Of a stretch of 64,000 nt of DNA, positions 34,475 to 42,788 are shown one piece after another. Source of the stretch: Planctomycetota bacterium (lineage in GTDB: Bacteria; Planctomycetota; Planctomycetia; Pirellulales; Lacipirellulaceae); the NCBI GenBank assembly GCA_013152205.1, contig JAADGV010000009.1:36301-100300 (forward strand), read 5' to 3'. Made by a program: the position numbers and the translations under genes. The notes below the pieces were generated by a model. It worked only from the letters and a program-made list of their open reading frames with translations. It was not told the DNA's origin and searched no databases. Position 1 is the stretch's first letter. The number at the start of each line of letters is the position of its first letter.

Positions 34475-37366
34475 ATGTCTAGTACCCCCACCCTGCCGCC
34501 GAAAGACCCTGCCTCGCCTAGCCAGGCTGAGGCCATGATCCGCATTCGCGGGGCACGGACCCACAATCTTCAGGATATCGATCTCGACATCCCCCAGCAC
34601 CAGCTGGTGGTAATGACAGGACTCAGTGGGTCGGGCAAAAGTTCGCTGGCTTTCGATACCCTGCTGGCTGAGGGGCAGCGGCAGTATATCGAGAGCCTCT
34701 CGATTTATGCCCGAAAATTCTTCGATCAGATGGAGCGGCCTGATGTCGACATTATCGAGGGCTTGCAGCCGACAATCGCCATCGACCAACACGCGACCAG
34801 CCACAACCCACGGAGCACGGTGGCAACGGTCACCGAAATCTACGATTTCCTGCGAGTGCTGATGGCCCGAGTGGCAGAAGTATCTTGCCCCGAATGCGGA
34901 ACCCCCATCGCACAGCAAACGCCAGCCGAGATCCAGGAATCTATCGAAGCCCTTCCGGAATCGACCAAAGTGCTAATTCTCGCCCCGATGGTACGCGGCC
35001 GAAAAGGAAAGCATGAGGAAGTGATCGAGAGAATCCGTCGTGAAGGTTTCGTGCGAGTTCGTGTTGATGGGCAGACTCACGAGGTAGAGCACTTGCCCGA
35101 ATTAAAAGCGAGGAAGGCGCATGATATCGAAGCCGTGGTCGATCGAGTGATTATTCGGCCGGGGCTGGAAAATCGTTTGGCCGAGTCGGTGCGGTTGGCG
35201 CTAAAGCATGGCGAAGGTGCCTTGCGAATCAGCTATCTCACACCAGATGCGAAAGCGAAGTCCAACGGCGCCAGCACCAGCGAAACTACGGCAGACAATG
35301 GGTGGGCCGAGCAGGTTTACAGTACGCAGTATGCATGCCCCGATTGCAAACGCAACTTGGCCGAGGTCGAGCCGCGTACGTTTAGTTTCAATAGTCCGTA
35401 TGGGGCATGTCGAACTTGCGACGGGTTGGCGGCTCGCGAAGGATTTGTTCCCGAACTGGTACTGCCTGACCGGGGTTTGTCTTTGGCCGAAGGGGCGATC
35501 GCGCCGTGGCAAGGGGCAACCAGTGCGGCCCGTAAAAAGCATCGCAGCTTGGTGGAAGATTTTTTGGTGCAATCGAAAGTCGATTGGGAAACGCCGGTGG
35601 AAGCTTGGCCGGAGAAGGCCCGGCAACAGTTGCTGGGTGGCAACGGAGTGAAATTCATGGGCGTACTGGCCCATTTAGAGATGGACTACGCCAAATCCAA
35701 GCGAGACGGTCTGAGAGAGCGGTTGGCGGAGTTTCGATCCGTCGTGACGTGCGTGGATTGTGGTGGTTCGCGGTTGCAGGCAGAGGCTCGGGGCTGCCGA
35801 ATTGCGGGCCTCGCGATTCATGAGATTGCCGCGCTGCCGATCGACGAGGCGCACGAATTTTTTGCCACGTTGGAGTTCGACCCCAGCGAACAGCCGATTG
35901 CCGATCCGCTGGTTGGCGAGATTGTGAAAAGATTAAAATTCCTGCGACAAGTCGGAGTTGGTTATTTGTCGTTGGATCGCTCGGCTGATTCTTTGAGCGG
36001 CGGCGAAATGCAGCGAGTGCGGCTGGCAACGGGGATTGGCTCGGGGTTGGTGGGCGTGCTGTATGTGTTGGATGAGCCTTCGATTGGCTTGCATCCCCGT
36101 GACAATGCCCGGCTGATCGAGTCGCTACGAGATTTGCAGCAGCAGGGCAACTCGGTGCTCGTGGTCGAACACGACGAGGCGATGATGCGAGCGGCCGATT
36201 GGTTGATCGATATCGGACCAGGCGCTGGGCATCGCGGTGGGTTGATTGTTTCGCAAGGGACGCCCGAGCAGGTGGCGCAAGATGCCGATTCGATTACCGG
36301 GGGCTACCTCTCGGGTCGGTTGAAAATTGCGACCCCGACCAAACGGCGTCGGCCCGCCAAGAGTCGCATGTTGCAGCTTGAGGGCGCAACGACCAACAAC
36401 TTGCAAAACGTTGATGTCAGTTTCCCTCTGGGAACACTGACTTGCGTGACCGGTGTCAGCGGTTCGGGCAAAAGTTCTCTGGTGATCGATACCCTAGCAC
36501 GAGCGCTGGCCAAAAAGCTCAACGGGGCGTTTGCCATGGCAGGGCCTTATCGAGCATTGCGTGGTGCGAGCAAGCTCGATCGGCTGATTCACGTCGATCA
36601 GTCGCCCATCGGACGTACGCCACGTTCAAACCCGGCGACGTATACCGGGGTGTTCGACGAGGTACGTCGCGTGTTTGCTGGAACCAAACATGCCAAGCAA
36701 CTGGGTTACAAGTTGGGGCGTTTTAGTTTCAACACCAAGGGGGGCCGTTGCGAGCCGTGCCAGGGCCAAGGGGTGCAGCGGATCGAGATGCGGTTTTTGC
36801 CCGATTTGTTTGTCACCTGCCCAACCTGCCACGGCCGGCAATTCAATCGGCAGACGTTAGCAGTCCGATATCGCGAAAAATCGATTGCCGATGTGCTAGC
36901 GATGAGCATCGACGAAGCGGCCACGTTTTTTGAGAACCACGAATCGATCCATCGGATGCTCAACAGCTTGGCCGACGTTGGACTAGGGTATCTAACGGTA
37001 GGGCAGCGCTCGACCACGCTCTCGGGCGGCGAAGCACAGCGGATAAAGCTGGCTGCAGAATTGGGCCGCCCCGCCCCAGGCAAAACGATCTACATCCTCG
37101 ACGAGCCGACGACCGGGCTGCATACCGACGACATCGGTCGGCTATTGGGTGTATTGCAGCAGTTGGTTGAACTAGGCCACACCGTGCTAGTGATCGAGCA
37201 CAACCTCGACGTCATCAAATCAGCCGACTGGATCGTCGACCTAGGCCCCGAAGGCGGCGCAGCAGGCGGGCAGATCGTCGCTGTAGGCACCCCCGAAGAA
37301 ATCGCCCAGTGCGAAGCGAGCCACACTGGGCAATGGTTGCAGGAAGTATTGGGCGACACGAACTAG
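34475..37366 (+). CDS. uvrA: Excinuclease ABC subunit A, normal length
   Basis: 963 residues, the usual UvrA size, from the ATG at 34475. The first ATPase has Walker A GLSGSGKS (49-56), then the UvrB-binding and insertion domains with CPECGTP and CPDCKRN / CRTCDG zinc-module cysteines, signature SLSGGEMQRVRLA and DEPSIGLHPRDN. The second has GVSGSGKS, CEPCQGQG..CPTCHGRQ, LSGGEAQRIKLA and DEPTTGLHTDD. It recognises bulky DNA lesions as a dimer and loads UvrB. A second, double-length UvrA is encoded at 46072-53154, so two systems coexist. Not next to uvrB. Confidence 0.95.
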   Translation: MSSTPTLPPKDPASPSQAEAMIRIRGARTHNLQDIDLDIPQHQLVVMTGLSGSGKSSLAFDTLLAEGQRQYIESLSIYARKFFDQMERPDVDIIEGLQPTIAIDQHATSHNPRSTVATVTEIYDFLRVLMARVAEVSCPECGTPIAQQTPAEIQESIEALPESTKVLILAPMVRGRKGKHEEVIERIRREGFVRVRVDGQTHEVEHLPELKARKAHDIEAVVDRVIIRPGLENRLAESVRLALKHGEGALRISYLTPDAKAKSNGASTSETTADNGWAEQVYSTQYACPDCKRNLAEVEPRTFSFNSPYGACRTCDGLAAREGFVPELVLPDRGLSLAEGAIAPWQGATSAARKKHRSLVEDFLVQSKVDWETPVEAWPEKARQQLLGGNGVKFMGVLAHLEMDYAKSKRDGLRERLAEFRSVVTCVDCGGSRLQAEARGCRIAGLAIHEIAALPIDEAHEFFATLEFDPSEQPIADPLVGEIVKRLKFLRQVGVGYLSLDRSADSLSGGEMQRVRLATGIGSGLVGVLYVLDEPSIGLHPRDNARLIESLRDLQQQGNSVLVVEHDEAMMRAADWLIDIGPGAGHRGGLIVSQGTPEQVAQDADSITGGYLSGRLKIATPTKRRRPAKSRMLQLEGATTNNLQNVDVSFPLGTLTCVTGVSGSGKSSLVIDTLARALAKKLNGAFAMAGPYRALRGASKLDRLIHVDQSPIGRTPRSNPATYTGVFDEVRRVFAGTKHAKQLGYKLGRFSFNTKGGRCEPCQGQGVQRIEMRFLPDLFVTCPTCHGRQFNRQTLAVRYREKSIADVLAMSIDEAATFFENHESIHRMLNSLADVGLGYLTVGQRSTTLSGGEAQRIKLAAELGRPAPGKTIYILDEPTTGLHTDDIGRLLGVLQQLVELGHTVLVIEHNLDVIKSADWIVDLGPEGGAAGGQIVAVGTPEEIAQCEASHTGQWLQEVLGDTN

Positions 37367-37412
37367 CTGCGTCGGGTGCTATCAGAAGATCAACATAATT
37401 GGGAGCATGGAC

Positions 37413-37997
37413 ATGTCGAGAGATAGTGATTCTTCAGACAATCTCGTTGTTTGTTTTGAACATCGGGTCAAGCTAGAAGTTAGCCGCTTATGTCGAGAGT
37501 TTAACGACTTTAAAATGCTCTATGTCGATTCTAAAAACTTTGACTTGACAAAAGAAGTCGCAGAAGACTTCTTCATTTCGCATCGTGAATTATTGAGTGA
37601 TGATATTTGCGCCAGTATATGCCGTCTCATGGACCCTGCACAAACGGGGAAATATGAGAACATGTCATTCGGATATCTGACAAAAAACAAGAACGATTCA
37701 GGACTCAACAAGGCACTTGCGGCGATTGAAGAGCAGGTCAAGCCATTTAGGAAACATCGAGACAAGCGGATTGCTCATGCCGATTTAGAAACTCATGAGG
37801 CTTATTTATCAAATCATACTGGTTTTCTCCCCAAAATTTCCCTCGAGCGAGTTGAGAAAGTCTTGACCGACATGTCGGCTCTGATAGACAAGATGAACGA
37901 TCTCCGCGGAAGTACTGAGACCTCTCACAAGGACGCCGCAAGTAACTTGGGCACCGCGAAAGAATTGCTAGATTATCTTCGTCGTGGGACTTCCTAA
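37413..37997 (+). CDS. HEPN/AbiU2-like protein
   Basis: 194 residues from the ATG at 37413, with GGGAG about 7 nt upstream (an ATG two codons earlier is less well spaced). Helical; KHRDKRIAHAD (about 114-124) carries an R-x5-H HEPN-type motif, as in AbiU2-like domains. HEPN proteins are often RNases in defence or toxin systems; activity here is inference. Base composition is visibly more AT-rich than the neighbours, which suggests acquisition. No antitoxin gene was found next to it. Confidence 0.6.
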   Translation: MSRDSDSSDNLVVCFEHRVKLEVSRLCREFNDFKMLYVDSKNFDLTKEVAEDFFISHRELLSDDICASICRLMDPAQTGKYENMSFGYLTKNKNDSGLNKALAAIEEQVKPFRKHRDKRIAHADLETHEAYLSNHTGFLPKISLERVEKVLTDMSALIDKMNDLRGSTETSHKDAASNLGTAKELLDYLRRGTS

Positions 37998-38015
37998 TTA
38001 ACGCGGATAGCTCAG

Positions 38016-38032
38016 ACAACCGGCGGTTGTCA
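38016..38032. terminator. Hairpin between convergent genes
   Basis: GACAACC-GGC-GGTTGTC, a perfect 7-bp stem with a 3-nt loop but no T-tract. Confidence 0.4.
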
Positions 38033-38082
38033 GGATCGGTCCAACCATGCCAGTTTTTGGCCTTCGTGACTACCCTAACGGG

Positions 38083-39243
38083 CTATTCGCATCGCTCAAA
38101 GACAGTCGCGATGCCCTGGCCGATGCCGATGCACATGGTGGCTAGGCCGAGATTGGCGTCGGAGGCTAGCATTGCATGAATGAGGGTCGTTGAGATTCTT
38201 GCGCCGCTGGCACCGAGGGGATGGCCGATGGCGATCGATCCGCCTCGGACGTTGACCTTGGATTCGTCGAGGCGGAGCATTTTGATGCAGGCGAGTGATT
38301 GGGCGGCGAAGGCTTCGTTGAGTTCGATCAGGTCGATGTCTGCGAGTTCGACGCCGGCCCGTTTGAGGGCCTTCTTGGTCGCAGGGACGGGGCCGGTTCC
38401 CATGACGGCGGGGTCGACGCCTGCTACTGCTGTGGAGCGAATTCGCACCAAGGGCTTTAGGCCGAGCGACTTGGCTTTTTCTTCGCTCATCATCAGCATC
38501 GCTGCGGCACCATCGTTGAGCGGCGAACTATTGCCAGCGGTGACTGTGCCCATGCCTGGCATAAAGGCGGGGCGAAGCGCGCCGAGTGCTTCTAAGCTGC
38601 TGTCAGCACGGATACATTGGTCGGTGGTGACCAGGGTGCGGTCGCCGAGTTCGTCGTGTCCCCAGGTCGGGATGATTTCATCCTTGAAGGCACCGGCTTC
38701 GGTAGCAGCGGCCGCTTTTAGGTGGCTGTTGAGCGAAAATTTGTCTTGCGTCTCGCGATCGATGCCTTGCGATTGGGCCAAGAACTCGGCGGTGAAGCCC
38801 ATGTGCATGGCGCCCTTGCTGGTGACGTGGAACAGCTTGGGGTTGAAGTCGATGCTGGCATCCATCGGAATATGGTGCATGTGCTCCAGGCCGCCAACGA
38901 TTTGCACATCTTCGCCCCCGGCAACAATCGAGTGGCTGGCTTGATTGAGCGCTTGTAGGCTACTTCCGCAGAGGCGGTTGATCGTGGCTCCGCCGGTGGT
39001 CGAAGGCAAACCGGCAAGCAACGAAACGATACGGGCTACGTTGAAGCCCTGCTCTTTTTGCTGCTGGGTATTGCCCAGAACAACATCTTGAATTTCGGCG
39101 GGATCGATTCCTGTGCGCTCGACCAGTGCCTTGATGACGTTGGCTGCTAGATCGTCGGAACGAACGTCCCGATAGATGCCTTTTCCAGGATTGGCTCGAC
39201 CGATGGGAGTCCGGCAGCAATCAACAACAACAGCAGAATTCAT
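38083..39243 (-). CDS. Acetyl-CoA C-acyltransferase (beta-oxidation thiolase)
   Basis: 386 residues. RLCGSSLQAL carries the acyl-binding nucleophilic Cys, and the C-terminal NEAFAAQ, GHPLGASGAR and CIGIGQG motifs supply the His and second Cys. It cleaves 3-ketoacyl-CoA to acetyl-CoA, the last step of beta-oxidation. The multifunctional hydratase/dehydrogenase gene lies 92 bp upstream on the same strand, giving a fadB-fadA type operon. Start ATG 39243 fits family length; no strong ribosome binding site. Confidence 0.94.
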   Translation of the reverse strand: MNSAVVVDCCRTPIGRANPGKGIYRDVRSDDLAANVIKALVERTGIDPAEIQDVVLGNTQQQKEQGFNVARIVSLLAGLPSTTGGATINRLCGSSLQALNQASHSIVAGGEDVQIVGGLEHMHHIPMDASIDFNPKLFHVTSKGAMHMGFTAEFLAQSQGIDRETQDKFSLNSHLKAAAATEAGAFKDEIIPTWGHDELGDRTLVTTDQCIRADSSLEALGALRPAFMPGMGTVTAGNSSPLNDGAAAMLMMSEEKAKSLGLKPLVRIRSTAVAGVDPAVMGTGPVPATKKALKRAGVELADIDLIELNEAFAAQSLACIKMLRLDESKVNVRGGSIAIGHPLGASGARISTTLIHAMLASDANLGLATMCIGIGQGIATVFERCE

Positions 39244-39335
39244 GATAGTCGTCCGACAATTGGTTTTTTGGTTGGGTCACAGACCTAGGTCGAAATGGGC
39301 GGGGCTAGGTCTAGTTGCAAAGGGTGTGGTACGTA

Positions 39336-41477
39336 TTAGTCGTAAAACTTGCGATTTGATTTGGCGTGTTCCAAAAGCGACTCGGTAGGTTCGTACCGCT
39401 TGCCGAGGGCTGCGTAGGGCTTGAGTTGTTCGACGATCTTGGCGGCACCTATCGAGTCGGCCCAGAAAAGCAGGCCGCCTTTGAATGGTGGGAAACCGAT
39501 GCCGTAGATCAGGCCCAGGTCGACATCACGGGGATCGGAAACGATGTTGTCTTCCAACAGGCGGGTCGCTTCGAGCAGCATGGGCAGGAAGAGACGATCG
39601 GCAATGTTGACGTCGGCTGAGGCTTTGCCCGACTGACATTTGGAAATGATTTGTTGAACTTCGTCGCTAGGTACGGGTTTCTGACGGCCTCGGCGATCGG
39701 TGGGATAATCGAAGAACCCTTTGCCGTTCTTTTTGCCTAGGCGTTCGGCTTCGACCATGGCAGGCAAAATTTTGGCGGGTATCACCCGATCGGGGAAGGC
39801 TCGTTCCATGACTCCGCCCGCATGAAAGGCAACGTCGAGGCCGACGGTGTCGTACAACGTGACTGGGCCCATGGGTAAACCGAAGCCGGTAGCGGCTCGA
39901 TCGATGGCTTTGATCGAGGCTCCTTCTTCCAAGAGCAGTAACGCTTCGTTCATGTACGGCAGCAATATGCGATTAACGACAAAGCCGGGGCCATCGTTGA
40001 CGATGATCGGAGACTTGCCGATTCGCTTGGAGTAGGCCACGGCAGTCGCGATGGTTTCGTCGCTGGTTTGCTCGCCGCGGATGACTTCGACCAGCGGCAT
40101 GCGGCGGACGGGATTGAAAAAGTGCAGGCCGCAGAAACGCTCGGGATGCTTGAGCCCCTTGGCCAAATCGGTGATTGGGATGGTCGAGGTGTTTGAGCAA
40201 AGGATCGCGTTTTCGCCGAGCTTTGGTTCGAGTCGTTTGTAGAGTTCTCGCTTGGCATCGGCATTTTCGTAGATGGCTTCGACAACAATGTCGGCCGAGG
40301 CCAGTTCATCCGTATTGGTTGTACCGTTTAGAAACGGAATGTAGTCGAGTGCTTTCTTTGCATCGGGCCCACGTGTTTTTTTGTCGAAGCTAACTTCGGA
40401 GATGATACCTTGGACACCGCGGGCGACTGCCTCGGTGGTGACATCGCCCAGGGCGACGGGGATGCGGCGTTTGACGTTGGCGGCCGCGATGCCCTGCCCC
40501 ATAATGCCGGCGCCTATTACGGTGGCGGATTTGATTTCGCGAGGTGTTACACCCTTGGGACCAGCAATTTTTTTGTTGCGATCGCTGAGAAAGAAGACAT
40601 TAAGCAGCGAGCGATTGACCGAACCGCCGAAAAGCTTTGCAAATGCCTCGGCCTCTAGTTGGAGGGCCGTTTCGATGTCGGTGCCGGCAGCCTCGAGCAT
40701 GACCTCAAGAGCGGCCAGCGGGGCTGGATAGTTGCCCTTGGTTTGGCCTTGGATAAAGGCACCTGCGGTGGCACCGAGGAAACCGAGTTCGGTTTCGCTG
40801 ATGGAAATGGGGCCTGACCATTGCTCGCGATCTTTGAGGTATTGCTCGGATTGCTGTTCGGAGCGAACCAAGGCGATGGCCGATTCGAGTAGACGGTCGG
40901 CAGGAGCGATTTCTGCGAGGCCCAACGCCAAAGCGGCCTCGGCATCGACGGGGTCGCCGCTGCTGATAATCTCGATCGCGTTGCTTAAGCCAATGATGCG
41001 AGGAATTCGAGCGGTGCCACCCCAGCCTGGGATGATACCGAGCTTTACTTCGGGGAAGGAGTAGCTAGTTTTGGGGTCACGGGCCATAATGCGGCGATCG
41101 CACCAGATCGCTATCTCGGCACCACCACCAACGCAAATGCCACGAATGGCTGCCACGGTGACAAAGGGAAACTTTGAAAGTCGGCCAAAGATTTCGTGGC
41201 CGTTTTTGCTCATCTTGATGGTTTCGTCGGCAGAGCAGTCGATATTGGTGACAAACTCGCGGACATCGGCGCCGGCAAAAAAGTTATTGGGTTTGTTGGA
41301 GCGAAGAATAAGCCCCGCAAGATCGCTGCGATTTTCTAGCTCTCGGAGGTGGCGATCTAAATCTTTGAGTACGGGCTGCGAGAGGATATTGACGCTTTTG
41401 TCAGGGTCGTCGAATGTGAGGACCGCGATATCTTCGGCGGGAAATTCGAGCGAGATAATGGAAGGATTGTCGGACAT
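39336..41477 (-). CDS. Multifunctional enoyl-CoA hydratase / 3-hydroxyacyl-CoA dehydrogenase
   Basis: 713 residues from the ATG at 41477; the frame is open 109 codons further upstream but that part overlaps the opposite gene and is not protein-like. Crotonase domain (about 1-200, NNFFAGADVREF and IRGICVGGGAEIAIWCD), NAD-binding Rossmann domain (about 310-490, GAGIMGQG, CSNTSTIP, HFFNPVRRMPLVEVI), then two C-terminal dehydrogenase domains. It performs hydration and NAD oxidation in beta-oxidation and is the partner of the downstream thiolase. Confidence 0.94.
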   Translation of the reverse strand: MSDNPSIISLEFPAEDIAVLTFDDPDKSVNILSQPVLKDLDRHLRELENRSDLAGLILRSNKPNNFFAGADVREFVTNIDCSADETIKMSKNGHEIFGRLSKFPFVTVAAIRGICVGGGAEIAIWCDRRIMARDPKTSYSFPEVKLGIIPGWGGTARIPRIIGLSNAIEIISSGDPVDAEAALALGLAEIAPADRLLESAIALVRSEQQSEQYLKDREQWSGPISISETELGFLGATAGAFIQGQTKGNYPAPLAALEVMLEAAGTDIETALQLEAEAFAKLFGGSVNRSLLNVFFLSDRNKKIAGPKGVTPREIKSATVIGAGIMGQGIAAANVKRRIPVALGDVTTEAVARGVQGIISEVSFDKKTRGPDAKKALDYIPFLNGTTNTDELASADIVVEAIYENADAKRELYKRLEPKLGENAILCSNTSTIPITDLAKGLKHPERFCGLHFFNPVRRMPLVEVIRGEQTSDETIATAVAYSKRIGKSPIIVNDGPGFVVNRILLPYMNEALLLLEEGASIKAIDRAATGFGLPMGPVTLYDTVGLDVAFHAGGVMERAFPDRVIPAKILPAMVEAERLGKKNGKGFFDYPTDRRGRQKPVPSDEVQQIISKCQSGKASADVNIADRLFLPMLLEATRLLEDNIVSDPRDVDLGLIYGIGFPPFKGGLLFWADSIGAAKIVEQLKPYAALGKRYEPTESLLEHAKSNRKFYD

Positions 41478-41568
41478 CGGAAACCGCTCGCAATGGTGTG
41501 GCAGGTGTCGTTTCGTCGGCTCAGGATAACACTGGCCGATTACGTACAAGAACAGTAAGGTGCATTCT

Positions 41569-42084
41569 ATGACAGACGCGCATGAAATCACAGGTGGTGT
41601 TTTAGCTACTGGTGAAAAAAAATCAGTTGGTGGTTGGGTGTTTCCCGTATTGCTGCTAGTCGTATTGGGGGTGGCCGCTTGGTTTGGGAAACGGGAACCC
41701 GCGAGTAAGGTGGTTACCGAAAAAGGGACGCTGACGGTAGCCGCATGGACGCCATCGCCAAGGGCGGAAGGCGAGACCGTGGGACTAACGATCGATTTCG
41801 GCAATGGGGCCAGTAAACGATTTGAAGCCCTGCCGTGGCGAGAAGGAATGACCCTTGAACAGTTGATGGCCGAGGCAGCGGAATTCCGGCCGGGAATTGC
41901 GTTTACTCAAAAAGGGTCTGGAAAGCTGGGTTTTTTGACATCGCTCGAAGGTTTGGAGAATCAGGGGGGGGATGGCCGAAACTGGCAATATCGGGTGAAT
42001 GGTAAACACGGAAAAATGAGTTTCTGCTTGCAGCCACTAGAAGTTGGCGACCAAGTCTTGTGGGGCTTCACGTTTGCGGAGTAA
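41569..42084 (+). CDS. Membrane-anchored DUF4430-like protein
   Basis: 171 residues from the ATG at 41569 (AAGGTG 6 nt upstream; a GTG three codons earlier is possible). One N-terminal membrane helix (about 20-38) precedes a single beta-grasp-like domain with EGMTLEQLMAEAA, NWQYRVNGKHGKMSFCL and VLWGF. This is the pattern of DUF4430, related to transcobalamin C-terminal domains. Ligand unknown. A DUF6580 membrane protein follows after ~80 bp and may be its partner. Confidence 0.72.
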   Translation: MTDAHEITGGVLATGEKKSVGGWVFPVLLLVVLGVAAWFGKREPASKVVTEKGTLTVAAWTPSPRAEGETVGLTIDFGNGASKRFEALPWREGMTLEQLMAEAAEFRPGIAFTQKGSGKLGFLTSLEGLENQGGDGRNWQYRVNGKHGKMSFCLQPLEVGDQVLWGFTFAE

Positions 42085-42162
42085 GATGGCGGTTCCGCGA
42101 AACTGCTGGAAGCCGCAGGATATTCACGGAGGTTTAAGAGAGACCCTAAAAGGATAAATGCC

Positions 42163-42729
42163 ATGAACCGAGACACTTTGCGTGAGTTGGCCGTTTTTGC
42201 ACTTCTGCTGGCCTTTGGCGTGTTGGGTCGTTGGGCGCAACCTACCTGGAACTTTACCCCCGTGATGGCGGTCACGGCCCTAGGCGGCTATTATTTCCGG
42301 CAAAATATCGCGGCCATCCTGTTGCCGATGGGCATCCTGGCTGTTTCCGACGTCCTGCTACCTACGCACGACAACTGGGCGGTGCTTATTAGCGTGCATG
42401 TGATGATGGTGATTCCGCTGCTGCTAGGCCGATTGGCTCGGAATACCGAAGGCTGGAAGAGCGCAATGTGCTGGGGTATCTGCGGCGTGGTGCCAGCTAC
42501 CGCCTTTTTTGTGGTAACCAACTTTGCTGTCTGGGCGTTTAAGTCGACCTACGAGCATTCGCTCGCCGGATTGGCCGCTTGCTACGCGGCAGGCGTACCC
42601 TTCTATAAAGCCATGCTCGCTGGCGACCTGTTTTACCTAACTGTGTTGCTTGCCTGTTTGGTGATCGCTCGGGCGGCTTCGCCACAGCCTTTGCTGGCTG
42701 TTTTAGAGGGACGTCCCTCCAAAATCTGA
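42163..42729 (+). CDS. DUF6580 family putative transport protein
   Basis: 188 residues with five or six membrane helices. NFTPVMAVTALGGYYF near the N-terminus and the central VTNFAVWAF..YEHSLAGLAACYAAGVPFYKAMLAGDLFY block are typical of DUF6580. The architecture resembles the substrate-binding S components of ECF transporters, but no ECF module is nearby. Pairing with the DUF4430 gene hints at small-molecule or cofactor uptake, as inference. Confidence 0.78.
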   Translation: MNRDTLRELAVFALLLAFGVLGRWAQPTWNFTPVMAVTALGGYYFRQNIAAILLPMGILAVSDVLLPTHDNWAVLISVHVMMVIPLLLGRLARNTEGWKSAMCWGICGVVPATAFFVVTNFAVWAFKSTYEHSLAGLAACYAAGVPFYKAMLAGDLFYLTVLLACLVIARAASPQPLLAVLEGRPSKI

Positions 42730-42788
42730 ACCACCACTGCCCAATGACACCCAGCCCATATTTGTAGTTTTACCTATGAGTCCTGGCT

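Noticed and set aside
41478..41804. 109-codon upstream extension of the beta-oxidation protein
   Set aside because: It overlaps the opposite DUF4430 gene and has no similarity to the family's N-terminus.
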